The notes under the pieces are model-generated. The model was not told the DNA's origin, did not search any database, and worked only from the letters and a program-made list of their open reading frames with translations. Position numbers and translations under genes: made by a program. This document shows positions 8,415 through 15,041 of a DNA stretch of 64,000 nucleotides, one piece after another. The stretch is from NCBI RefSeq assembly GCF_001612905.1, contig NZ_BDBI01000031.1:118972-182971 (forward strand), given 5' to 3'. How positions within the stretch are numbered: position 1 is the stretch's first letter; every line of letters begins with the position of its first letter. This DNA is from Nocardia ignorata NBRC 108230. Its GTDB lineage: Bacteria; Actinomycetota; Actinomycetes; Mycobacteriales; Mycobacteriaceae.

Positions 8415-8480
8415 AGGAATAGCCCGCAACCCTATTGGCACACAAGTACCACTGAGTGCCAGGAACTGGTCATTCCACGC

Positions 8481-8514
8481 AAAAGGCCCCCCGGACGAAC
8501 GCCGGGAGGCCCTT
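8481..8514 (-). terminator. Rho-independent terminator of sodA
   Basis: Read on the minus strand after the sodA stop, a GC-rich stem AAGGGCCTCCCGG / CCGGGGGGCCTT with a 7-nt loop ends in TTTT. One bulge and one mismatch are present. Confidence 0.8.
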
Positions 8515-8528
8515 CACGGAAGTACTAC

Positions 8529-9152
8529 TCACCCAAAGATGAGGCCCTTGCCCTGGTTGACGGCGCGGGCGAAGCGGTCCTGCACGTCGGCCCAGTTGAC
8601 GACGTTCCAGAACGCGGTCACGTAGTCGGCCTTGACGTTCTTGTACTGCAGGTAGAAGGCGTGCTCCCACATGTCGACCTGCAGCAGCGGGATGATGCCG
8701 AGCGGCACGTTCGCCTGCTGGTCGTACAGCTGGAAGGTCAGCAGCTTCTGGCCGAGGGTGTCGTAACCCAGGACGGCCCAGCCCGAACCCTGCAGGCCGT
8801 TGGCGGCCGCGGTGAACTGCGCGCGGAACTTGTCGAACGAACCGAACTGGTCGTCGATGGCGGCGGCCAGGTCGCCCTCGGGCTTGTCACCACCGTTGGG
8901 GGAGAGGTTCTTCCACCAGATCGAGTGGTTGGCGTGACCACCCAGGTGGAAGGCCAGGTTCTTCTCGTGCAGGAAGATGGCGCTGTGATCGCCCGCTTCG
9001 CGCGCGGCTTCCAGCTTCTCCAGCGCGGTGTTCGCGCCGGCGACGTAGGCGGCATGGTGCTTGGAGTGGTGAATCTCGTTGATCTGCCCCGAGATGTGGG
9101 GCTCCAGTGCGCTGTAGTCGTAATCCAGATCCGGCAGCGTGTACTCGGCCAC
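8529..9152 (-). CDS. sodA: Superoxide dismutase, Mn/Fe type
   Basis: A 207-residue enzyme that converts superoxide into oxygen and hydrogen peroxide. It matches mycobacterial and nocardial SodA from AEYTLPDLDYDYSALEPHIS to the C-terminus. Metal ligands are visible: His in EIHHSKHHAAYV, His in AFHLGGHANHS, and Asp and His in QVDMWEHAFYLQY. The start is GTG 9152, preceded by AGGAAAGGGA; the longer upstream frame has no family similarity. There is no signal peptide, as in mycobacterial SodA, which is nonetheless found outside the cell. Copy B of the dispersed repeat lies in the region upstream. Confidence 0.96.
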   Translation of the reverse strand: MAEYTLPDLDYDYSALEPHISGQINEIHHSKHHAAYVAGANTALEKLEAAREAGDHSAIFLHEKNLAFHLGGHANHSIWWKNLSPNGGDKPEGDLAAAIDDQFGSFDKFRAQFTAAANGLQGSGWAVLGYDTLGQKLLTFQLYDQQANVPLGIIPLLQVDMWEHAFYLQYKNVKADYVTAFWNVVNWADVQDRFARAVNQGKGLIFG

Positions 9153-9263
9153 GTTGTCCCTTTCCTGTGTCGGGCTGTGTGCGCCCATCCGATCGAGCAC
9201 ACCAACCATCATTCGTACACCCGATCGGTGCAACTGCACACACTCGGCTCTGCATTCCCCCTA

Positions 9264-9353
9264 GTTCTCGGCCCGCCCGCCTCTGGACTGACCGGAGGGT
9301 GCGACGAAGGAGTGCCCGGAGGGAGGGAAGAGGCGGGGAACAGGGCCGAGAAC
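9264..9353 (-). repeat. Dispersed structured repeat, copy B
   Basis: Same element as copies A and C, with its core on the minus strand. The outer stem is 11 bp (9264-9274 against 9343-9353, GTTCTCGGCCC). The inner stem is 9 bp (9276-9284 against 9329-9337). The 44-nt core is identical to that of copy C. It starts 19 nt after the stop codon of the unknown 203-aa gene and lies upstream of sodA, on the same strand as both. Confidence 0.9.
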
Positions 9354-9372
9354 CGCGACGCCAGCCGCAATG

Positions 9373-9984
9373 TCACAGCGGGGGCGCGACGTCTGCCTTC
9401 GATGCGCGGGCGTCGCCCGAGTCGTGGGCGGCCCACCAGCGGCGACCTCCCTCGACGAACTCGGCCATCGGGATCTCGCGGCCGTCCAGGTCGGTAATTG
9501 TGATCTTGTCGAACCATACCCGGACGTCGAGTTCGCGCGGATCGATGCCCTCCTCCTGCGAGAACTCGATGACATGCGCGGCGATGCGCTGGTCGAGCAC
9601 CGTGTCGAAGCTGAGCAGCTCGCTCCACAGCGTCCAGCCGCTGTCGTCGACGTCGATGAACTCCCAGCCGTGCAGGCCGCCGCCGCCGAAGCTCTCGATG
9701 GCCTCGTCGAGCTGGTCGATGGTGAGGGGAAGGATGCGGGCGTCGATATCGTCCCAGCGCTGGATGCGCAGTGACGCGGCGACGCGGGTGACACCGGTGA
9801 AGGTGAGCAGCACTTTGCGCTCACCGGGTTCGGCGCCGTCGGCGGGCTGGGTGAGCACCGCCAGGCACAGCTGCAGCTTGCCCGCGTCGGCGTCCACCTC
9901 CACACCGAGACAGGTCGATTCGGACAAAGCGGTATTCAGGCCGTTGCGGTCGAAACTGTCGAGTAGCCCCCTGCTCTGGTTCAT
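9373..9984 (-). CDS. Protein of unknown function, 203 aa
   Basis: No family is recognised. The protein is soluble and acidic, with Trp-rich stretches such as GWEFIDVDDSGWTLWSEL and a C-terminal WWAAHDSGDAR, which look like a compact beta-rich domain. ATG 9984 opens the frame; no strong ribosome site is seen. It lies upstream of sodA on the same strand, but the dispersed repeat sits between them. Confidence 0.75.
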   Translation of the reverse strand: MNQSRGLLDSFDRNGLNTALSESTCLGVEVDADAGKLQLCLAVLTQPADGAEPGERKVLLTFTGVTRVAASLRIQRWDDIDARILPLTIDQLDEAIESFGGGGLHGWEFIDVDDSGWTLWSELLSFDTVLDQRIAAHVIEFSQEEGIDPRELDVRVWFDKITITDLDGREIPMAEFVEGGRRWWAAHDSGDARASKADVAPPL

Positions 9985-10129
9985 GCGCTCAGGCTACCGA
10001 TCCGCCCGCCCAGATCCCACGAAATGGGATTTTCACTAGTGATGTCGTTTTTATGGAACCGAAACGGTCCGGCGTGCGTCCAAGTAGATGTCGGGATCAT
10101 TGCGGACGCGAAATCCCGACGTCAGCGGC

Positions 10130-10177
10130 GAACGACCGCTCCGGGATGTCAGGAGGGGAGTCCCGGATCGGTCGTTC
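10130..10177. repeat. Long hairpin in the gap upstream of the rhodanese gene
   Basis: GAACGACCG (10130-10138) pairs with CGGTCGTTC (10169-10177). After a 2x2 internal loop, CCGGGA (10141-10146) pairs with TCCCGG (10161-10166) around a 14-nt loop that contains AGGAGGGGAG. No U-tract follows. It may be a structured RNA or a regulatory hairpin. Confidence 0.65.
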
Positions 10178-10254
10178 CCATGCCGCGCGAACCAGCGCGA
10201 ATCCCCCTCGACGGGCGACTCGCCCGGATTATGTGCTGATCGATTGCTGAGACC

Positions 10255-10301
10255 TGTGGATCGGGCTGTGGATTCTGTGGATAGCCGAGATCGGTCCACA
10301 G
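10255..10301. promoter_or_regulatory. Cluster of DnaA-box-like 9-mers
   Basis: TGTGGATCG (10255-10263), TGTGGATTC (10267-10275) and TGTGGATAG (10276-10284) stand in one direction. GGTCCACA (10293-10300) stands in the other. The third matches the complement of TTATCCACA at 8 of 9 bases. They lie between the long hairpin and the rhodanese promoter. Binding by DnaA is inference. Confidence 0.4.
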
Positions 10302-10338
10302 ACCACGCACACGGCGCCCGGCACCGCTTCGGGCATGG

Positions 10339-10344
10339 CAGGAT
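10339..10344 (+). promoter_or_regulatory. Possible -10 box of a leaderless promoter, rhodanese gene
   Basis: CAGGAT lies 6 nt before GTG 10351, without a ribosome binding site. It is a weaker match to TANNNT than the other leaderless promoters listed. Confidence 0.35.
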
Positions 10345-10350
10345 CGAGGC

Positions 10351-10710
10351 GTGACGAGCTCCGATGTCCCCACGGTGCCGGTGGGCGAGGTACCGGCCGG
10401 GTTCGACCGCGCGGAACCGGTCCCCGGCGCCCAGCTGCTCGACGTGCGCGAACCCGACGAATGGGAACTCGGGCACGCACCGGGCGCCGTCCATATCCCG
10501 ATGGTCGACGTCCCCGCCCGCCTCGACGACATCGACATCGACGCCGAGGTCTACGTGGTGTGCAGGCAGGGCGGGCGCTCGATCGAGGTGGTCGAGTACC
10601 TGACCCACATCGGGTACGAGGCATGTCATGTGGCCGGGGGCATGGTCGCCTGGCAGCGGACCGGCCGTCCGGTGGTCGCCGACGGCGACCACGAAGCCAA
10701 GATCTACTAG
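10351..10710 (+). CDS. Rhodanese-like domain protein
   Basis: A 119-residue single-domain sulfurtransferase. The N-terminal signature LLDVREPDEWELGHAPGAVH and the active-site loop CRQGGRS with the catalytic Cys are both present, and the usual C-terminal GGMVAWQ is also there. Such proteins move sulfane sulfur from a persulfide to an acceptor; the acceptor here is unknown. The start is GTG 10351. It precedes the DUF4328 gene by 19 bp on the same strand and may be cotranscribed with it. Confidence 0.92.
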   Translation: MTSSDVPTVPVGEVPAGFDRAEPVPGAQLLDVREPDEWELGHAPGAVHIPMVDVPARLDDIDIDAEVYVVCRQGGRSIEVVEYLTHIGYEACHVAGGMVAWQRTGRPVVADGDHEAKIY

Positions 10711-10729
10711 TCCGGAACGGGGTGCGCGG

Positions 10730-11767
10730 GTGAGTTCGGTGGTGCAACCATGTGCACGCTGTGGCGCGCGGTGGGCCGTGCAGGGCGCGCCGATGCACTG
10801 GTGCCCGCGCTGTCGTGGCGTGCTGCTGTCCCCGGGCAAGGTCGACGCGCCGCCGGAGAAACGCAACTACCGCTGGGTCGCCCGCAGGCCCGATCATCGC
10901 GACCGCCGCGTCAGCGCACGCACCGTGCGCGCCGACCCCGGCCCGACTCCCCGCTACACCGAGGTGCCGCGCTGGGGTCTGCTCGATCCGCCGCCCGCCC
11001 AGCCGCGCGCACCGCGCAGGCCGTTGCGCGGCATCGCCGACCGGCGTGACCGGCTGCTCGTCATGATCGCGGCGGCGTTCGTGCTCGCCGGTATCGCCGA
11101 ATACGGCCGCTACCTGATCCTGCTGCAGAACCGCACCCGCCTGATCCCGAGCTGGCTGCTCTGGATCTCCGACGCCACCGTGTGGCTGTTCGGGACGCTC
11201 GCGCCGATCCTCGCGCTGCTGACGGCGCTGTCGCTGGTCGCGTGGCTGATCGAGGCCCGCCGGGCCGCCTTCGCGGCGCACGGCAGTCGCGACCCGCGCC
11301 GATCGTGGACACTGATCGCCGGTTGCGTGATCCCGGGTGTGAACCTCGTCTGGCCCGGTGTCTTCCTCACCGAACTCGCCGCGGCACATCCCGATCCACG
11401 CGCACTGCGCGCGGTGCGGATCTGGTGGGCCGCCTGGGCGACGAGCGGGGTGCTGTTCCTCGCCGCGACGCTGTGGCGCAATGCCTCTACCCTGCAAGCC
11501 GAGGCCGACGGCGTCTCGTTCACCGGGTTCACCGACCTGTGCGCGGCCGGCTTCGCGGTGCTCACGCTGTGGACGGTTCGCCTGCTCGAGGGACGTGACC
11601 TGCGCGGGAATCCCCGTTCGGCGCACCGTCTGCTGATCGCCGCCGACCCGGCGCAGGAGGTCATCGCCCCGGTGGAACCGGGCGGTGCGAGTACGGCCGA
11701 GGAGACAGAAAGTTCGGAATCCGCCGAGCCGGGCGAGAATCCGCACAAGGAGGTTGTGGCCAAGTGA
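10730..11767 (+). CDS. DUF4328 membrane protein with N-terminal zinc ribbon
   Basis: A 345-residue protein. An N-terminal zinc-ribbon knuckle (CARCGARW, then HWCPRCRG) is followed by a basic, Pro-rich stretch, and then by at least four to six membrane segments from about residue 105 on (for example RLLVMIAAAFVLAGIAEYG and FGTLAPILALLTALSLVAWL). The membrane part fits DUF4328, and by gene order it corresponds to M. tuberculosis Rv3843c. The function is unknown. GTG 10730 follows GGAACGG. Its stop overlaps the GTG of the next gene (GTGA), so it is tightly linked to glycerophosphodiesterase expression. Confidence 0.85.
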   Translation: MSSVVQPCARCGARWAVQGAPMHWCPRCRGVLLSPGKVDAPPEKRNYRWVARRPDHRDRRVSARTVRADPGPTPRYTEVPRWGLLDPPPAQPRAPRRPLRGIADRRDRLLVMIAAAFVLAGIAEYGRYLILLQNRTRLIPSWLLWISDATVWLFGTLAPILALLTALSLVAWLIEARRAAFAAHGSRDPRRSWTLIAGCVIPGVNLVWPGVFLTELAAAHPDPRALRAVRIWWAAWATSGVLFLAATLWRNASTLQAEADGVSFTGFTDLCAAGFAVLTLWTVRLLEGRDLRGNPRSAHRLLIAADPAQEVIAPVEPGGASTAEETESSESAEPGENPHKEVVAK

Positions 11768-12531
11768 GTCAGGGCAATCGCGCGCCGTTCGTCGTCGCGC
11801 ACCGTGGTGCGTCGGGGGAGCTTCCCGAGCACACTCTCGCCGCCTACGAACTCGCCCTGACCGAGGGCGCCGACGGGGTGGAATGCGATGTCCGGCTCAC
11901 CCGCGACGGCCACCTCGTGTGCGTGCACGACCGCACCGTCGATCGCACCGCCGACGCGACGGGCCTGGTCAGCGAGCTGACCCTGGACGAGTTGCGCGAC
12001 ATGAACTTCGGCACCGAGGACGCACCGGCGGGCGTGCTCGCCCTGAGCGACCTCATCGGCCTCGTCCTCGACTGGCGCAGCCGCCCGACCAAACTCTTCA
12101 TCGAGACCAAACACCCCGTGCGCTACGGCGCTCTGGTGGAGAACAAGGTGCTCGCCGAACTCCAGCGCTTCGGCATCGCCACCCCCGCCTCGGCGGATCA
12201 TTCGCGCGCGGTGGTGATGTCGTTCGCCGCCACCGCGGTGTGGCGCATCCGTCGCGCGGCGCCGCTGCTGCCGACGGTGCTGCTCGGCGAATCCTCGCGC
12301 TTCCTCGGCGGCGGCGCGGCGACGACGGTCGGCGCAACGGCGGTCGGTCCGTCGGTGAAAACCCTTCGTGAGCACCCGGAACTCGTCGACAAGGCCGCCG
12401 CGGCGGGCCGGGCCACCTACTGCTGGACCGTCGACGATCCCGAGGATGTGCAGCTGTGCGCCGACCTCGGCGTCAGCTGGGTGGCGACCAACCACCCGGG
12501 CCGCACCAAAGCGCTGCTCGCCACGCTGTGA
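11764..12531 (+). CDS. glpQ: Glycerophosphodiester phosphodiesterase (GlpQ1-like)
   Basis: A 255-residue enzyme that splits glycerophosphodiesters into glycerol 3-phosphate and an alcohol. The GDPD TIM-barrel signatures are present: AHRGASGELPEHTLAAYELA at the N-terminus with the catalytic His, ECDVRLTRDGHLVCVHD with metal-binding Glu/Asp and the second His, and IETKHPVRYG. There is no signal peptide. The start is GTG 11764, overlapping the DUF4328 stop. Copy C of the dispersed repeat begins 20 nt after its stop. By position it matches Rv3842c. Confidence 0.92.
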   Translation: MSQGNRAPFVVAHRGASGELPEHTLAAYELALTEGADGVECDVRLTRDGHLVCVHDRTVDRTADATGLVSELTLDELRDMNFGTEDAPAGVLALSDLIGLVLDWRSRPTKLFIETKHPVRYGALVENKVLAELQRFGIATPASADHSRAVVMSFAATAVWRIRRAAPLLPTVLLGESSRFLGGGAATTVGATAVGPSVKTLREHPELVDKAAAAGRATYCWTVDDPEDVQLCADLGVSWVATNHPGRTKALLATL

Positions 12532-12551
12532 CATCAGCGGCCGGGGCCGCG

Positions 12552-12643
12552 GTTCTCGGCGCTCGACTCCGCCTCTTCCCTCCCTCCGGGCACTCCTTCG
12601 TCGCACCCTCCGGTCAGTCCAGAGTCGGAGGCGCGCCGAGAAC
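12552..12643 (+). repeat. Dispersed structured repeat, copy C
   Basis: The outer stem is 11 bp (GTTCTCGGCGC, 12552-12562 against 12633-12643). The inner stem is 12567-12576 against 12621-12630, with one mismatch and a C-G to T-A exchange compared with copy A that keeps pairing. The core is identical to copy B. It starts 20 nt after the glpQ stop and ends 46 nt before the DUF5926 start. Confidence 0.9.
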
Positions 12644-12676
12644 GGGGGCGCGGGGCCGCGACGTGATCGGCGGCCA

Positions 12677-12682
12677 TAAACT
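12677..12682 (+). promoter_or_regulatory. -10 box of a leaderless promoter, DUF5926 gene
   Basis: TAAACT lies 7 nt before GTG 12690, with no ribosome binding site between. This fixes the GTG as the likely first codon. Confidence 0.45.
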
Positions 12683-12689
12683 CCGTGCC

Positions 12690-13610
12690 GTGGGTAAAAG
12701 CAAGCGGAACAGTCCTAAGCCCGACAGTAATCGGGCTCAGCGTCTCGCCGAGCGGCGTGCGGCGCAGGAGCAGGCATCGGCGGTCGTGACGCGACCGTTC
12801 GAAGGTCTTGCTGCCGAATGTGATCTGGTGGCGCTGCGGGAGTTCGTGCCGTCGGCGACCGCGACCTTGAAGCTGGCGCCCGGCGTGGCCGCGCAGCGCG
12901 AGGTCACCCTGGCGACGGTGCTGCCCGGCGCGGTCGCCGCCCTGGTGCGCGCCGGTGACGAGCCGGTCGGCTTCGTCGGCACGCAGATGCAGTTCCGTGG
13001 CGCCGATCCGTCGGCCGATATCGCCGCCGCGATCCTGTGGACGCAGTCGGCCGAACCTGGCGAGTCGCTCACGGCCCCGGAGACCGTCGAGGGCGGGCCG
13101 CGCTTGGCGGACGTCATCGATCCCGGTGCCGACCTGGAGCTCACCGTGCACCAGGACTTCGACTGGTGGGTGCCCGAGGGCGTGACCCCCGACCCGCAGG
13201 TGGCGGCGACCATCGAGCAGGCCAAGCAGGCGATCATGCCCTCGGCCCGCCTGGATCTCGGTGCCGACGGTGTCGGCGCGGCGTGGTGGGTCGACGCGGG
13301 CGAGAAGGCGCACGTGCGCTGGGTGCGTCCGGAGGACGAGGACGCCCTGATGCTCGCGCTGGCGCGGGTGCACGCGGCCGGCGGCCTGCACATGGGCGAG
13401 GGCTCGCGGTTCGCCGGTTCCTTCCGCACCCACGGTGTGCTCGTTCCGGTTTTCGATCTCGATCCGGAGCGTCACCCCACCGAATGGGAGGCGCCCGCAC
13501 GCGAATTCGGCGCGCGCCTGGCCGAGGCGCTGGCCTCGGACGTCCCGATGACGAGCGAGGAGCGGCGTTCGCGCGATGGTCTGCGTTCGCGTCAGGTCAC
13601 CCTGCGCTGA
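12690..13610 (+). CDS. DUF5926 family protein
   Basis: A 306-residue soluble protein. The N-terminus (GKSKRNSPKPDSNRAQRLAE) is strongly basic and probably disordered; the rest is acidic and mixed alpha/beta, with segments FDWWVPEGVTPDPQ and GAAWWVDAGEKAHVRW. I take it as DUF5926 from this basic head and the Trp-rich body; some relatives carry an old SecA-like label without clear support. The function is unknown. The start is GTG 12690. It follows repeat copy C. Confidence 0.7.
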   Translation: MGKSKRNSPKPDSNRAQRLAERRAAQEQASAVVTRPFEGLAAECDLVALREFVPSATATLKLAPGVAAQREVTLATVLPGAVAALVRAGDEPVGFVGTQMQFRGADPSADIAAAILWTQSAEPGESLTAPETVEGGPRLADVIDPGADLELTVHQDFDWWVPEGVTPDPQVAATIEQAKQAIMPSARLDLGADGVGAAWWVDAGEKAHVRWVRPEDEDALMLALARVHAAGGLHMGEGSRFAGSFRTHGVLVPVFDLDPERHPTEWEAPAREFGARLAEALASDVPMTSEERRSRDGLRSRQVTLR

Positions 13611-13681
13611 ACATTTCCGTGCGGATGAAATTAATGAAACATTCCACTTTCACACTGTTCGGTCGGTTAGGTTGACCCCAA

Positions 13682-13697
13682 CGCCGACGCTCGGCGT
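13682..13697 (+). other. Leader hairpin of the 31-codon gene
   Basis: CGCCGA-CGC-TCGGCG hairpin (about 13682-13697), 11 nt before the GGAGG of the small gene. It probably lies in the 5' untranslated region and could stabilise the message. Confidence 0.45.
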
Positions 13698-13718
13698 CAG
13701 TGAAAGTCGGAGGACATC

Positions 13719-13814
13719 ATGGAATTTCTCGGCTCTGTTGCCGGTCTCGCACAGATGGTGATCGGCACCATCCTCGCCAACACCGGCTCGGGCGGTTCCG
13801 GCTCCGGCTGGTGA
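13719..13814 (+). CDS. Small hydrophobic peptide, 31 aa, unknown function
   Basis: A 31-codon gene with a textbook GGAGG at 13709-13713, five bases before ATG. The peptide has an N-terminal hydrophobic or amphipathic segment (about residues 3-21, FLGSVAGLAQMVIGTILA) and a Gly/Ser tail ending in Trp. No signal cleavage site or Cys is present. It is flanked by a leader hairpin and a strong terminator, so it looks like a complete, independent unit. Very small porin-like or membrane-active peptides exist in Mycobacteriales, but similarity in kind only can be claimed. It lies between the DUF5926 gene and the ferritin genes. Confidence 0.7.
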   Translation: MEFLGSVAGLAQMVIGTILANTGSGGSGSGW

Positions 13815-13820
13815 GACGAC

Positions 13821-13857
13821 GAAGGGATCGGCCCGGTACGCCCGGGTCGATCCCTTC
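13821..13857. terminator. Terminator between the small gene and bfrB
   Basis: GAAGGGATCG (13821-13830) pairs with CGATCCCTTC (13848-13857), and inner CCGG/CCGG pairing extends the stem. It follows the small gene on the plus strand and the bfrB stop on the minus strand, so it may serve both. Confidence 0.8.
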
Positions 13858-13869
13858 ACCACTTGCGGG

Positions 13870-14418
13870 TCAGACGCTGCCGCCGGCGACCGACGGCGCG
13901 CCCGAGGCGTCCTTCGGGGTACTCAGCTCACGCCACATGAAGGCCTCCAGATCGAACAGGTTCGACCCGGCGCGCTCGGCGATATTGAGCAGCGTCGTCA
14001 TGGCGGCGACCTCTTCGACCTGTTCCTTCAGGAACCACTGCATGAACTGCTCGCCGAGGTAATCGCCCTCTTCGCGGGCGGTACTCGCCAGCCGCACGAT
14101 CTGATCGGTGACCGTCTTCTCCTGGGCCAGCGCCAGCTCGATCGGCTCGCGGGCGTTCTCGAAGCTCGACTTCGCCGCGTCGATGCCCGCGATCTCGACG
14201 CTGATATCGCGATCGAGGAAATACTGCACGATCATCATCGCGTGATTGCGTTCTTCGACCGACTGCGCGTAGAACCGCTTGGCCAGCTGCGGCAAGTCGT
14301 TGTTGTCGAACCACACCGCAATGGCGATGTACTGATGTTCGGCGTTGAACTCATGCCGGATCTGGTCTTGGAGCAGGCTGTGGAATTTGCTGCGGGGGGG
14401 TTCCGGATGAATCGACAT
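13870..14418 (-). CDS. bfrB: Ferritin BfrB, active type
   Basis: A 182-residue heme-free ferritin subunit that oxidises Fe2+ and stores iron in a 24-mer shell. It aligns, from memory, with M. tuberculosis BfrB (181 aa) over its whole length. Ferroxidase ligands are kept: Glu23 (in QIRHEF), Glu56 and His59 (in VEERNHAMM), then Glu in QEKTVTDQ and Gln in GEQFMQWFLKEQ. A start at ATG 14418 gives the mycobacterial length; ATG 14454 would add 12 residues without family support. It lies downstream of a second, degenerate ferritin gene, separated by 86 bp that hold a tandem 15-bp repeat. Confidence 0.93.
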   Translation of the reverse strand: MSIHPEPPRSKFHSLLQDQIRHEFNAEHQYIAIAVWFDNNDLPQLAKRFYAQSVEERNHAMMIVQYFLDRDISVEIAGIDAAKSSFENAREPIELALAQEKTVTDQIVRLASTAREEGDYLGEQFMQWFLKEQVEEVAAMTTLLNIAERAGSNLFDLEAFMWRELSTPKDASGAPSVAGGSV

Positions 14419-14477
14419 GTCGGCCACATTAGCGCTGGTCAGAAGGCTTGTCATCCAAGTGCAGCCTTATTGAGGAC

Positions 14478-14507
14478 AGTATTTCCTAAGCAAGTATTTC
14501 CTAACTA
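14478..14507. repeat. Tandem 15-bp direct repeat upstream of bfrB
   Basis: AGTATTTCCTAAGCA (14478-14492) is followed at once by AGTATTTCCTAACTA (14493-14507). Read on the bfrB strand each unit shows TTAGGAAATACT. Each holds a TTAGG half-site, matching the IdeR box at only about 10 of 19 positions. It overlaps the stop of the upstream ferritin-like gene. In mycobacteria bfrB is switched on by IdeR at tandem upstream boxes, so an activator site is plausible but unproven. Confidence 0.6.
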
Positions 14508-15032
14508 AGCCCGGCCTTCACCCGCCATTTTCGGAGCCGTCGCATACGTTTTCGCAGTTCCCGGCAGTTCGCGCCGAACAAATTCTTCCACATCGAACAA
14601 ATTGCCGTCGCGATCGAGCACCGCGAGCAAGGTGGTGAGCGCGGCGACCTCGTCGACCTGCTCCCGCAGGAACCATTGCGTGAACTGCTCGCCGAGATAG
14701 TCACCGGCCGCGCGAGCAGTCGCCGCGAGCGCGCTGATCTGGGTGGTGATCGTCTCCTCGCGTGCGAGCAGGAACGCGATCGCCTCGCGCGGGGCATCGA
14801 AATCGGGACGAACCTCGTCGAGCCCGCCGACCCGCACCGCCACGTCCCGGTCCAGCAGGTACTGCACCATCCGCAGCGCGTGCCCGCGATGTCGCGCCGC
14901 ATGGGCATAGGTCTGGTCGGCGAGCTGCGGCAATCGCTGCGCGTCGAAGTAGACGGCCGCGGCCAGGTACTGCTGGGCCGCGGTGAGTCCGTGGCGGATC
15001 TGGTCACGCAGGAGTTCGGTGAAGTCGGCCAT
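14505..15032 (-). CDS. Ferritin-like subunit with lost ferroxidase ligands
   Basis: A 175-residue paralogue of the adjacent BfrB. The fold is well kept (LTAAQQYLAAAVYFDAQRLPQLA, then DYLGEQFTQWFLREQVDEVAAL). However, the ferroxidase Glu of helix A is Gly15 (QIRHGL), and the Glu of the ExxH motif is His48 (RHRGH); His51 and the later Glu and Gln remain. It should assemble as a ferritin but have poor iron oxidation, like a light chain. It lies 9 bp after the LCP gene and before bfrB on the same strand, so mixed shells with BfrB are possible. This last step is inference. Confidence 0.88.
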   Translation of the reverse strand: MADFTELLRDQIRHGLTAAQQYLAAAVYFDAQRLPQLADQTYAHAARHRGHALRMVQYLLDRDVAVRVGGLDEVRPDFDAPREAIAFLLAREETITTQISALAATARAAGDYLGEQFTQWFLREQVDEVAALTTLLAVLDRDGNLFDVEEFVRRELPGTAKTYATAPKMAGEGRA

Positions 15033-15041
15033 GCGTCGACG

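Larger units (their letters stand above)
9985..10338. other. Structured non-coding gap with hairpins and DnaA-box-like sites
   Basis: No supported gene. The gap holds a small hairpin followed by TTT (10014-10030), an 8-bp inverted repeat GTCGGGAT/ATCCCGAC (10090-10097 and 10113-10120), a long imperfect hairpin (10130-10177), and a run of TGTGGAT motifs (10255-10301). The last three are listed or discussed separately. Confidence 0.6.

Noticed and set aside
10255..10301. A replication origin
   Set aside because: DnaA-box-like motifs alone are too few, there is no AT-rich unwinding region, and dnaA and dnaN are not here.
13667..13685. TTAGGTTGACCCCAACGCC as an iron box for the small peptide gene
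   Set aside because: Only the first half fits the IdeR consensus (about 10 of 19 positions), and the dyad is not kept.
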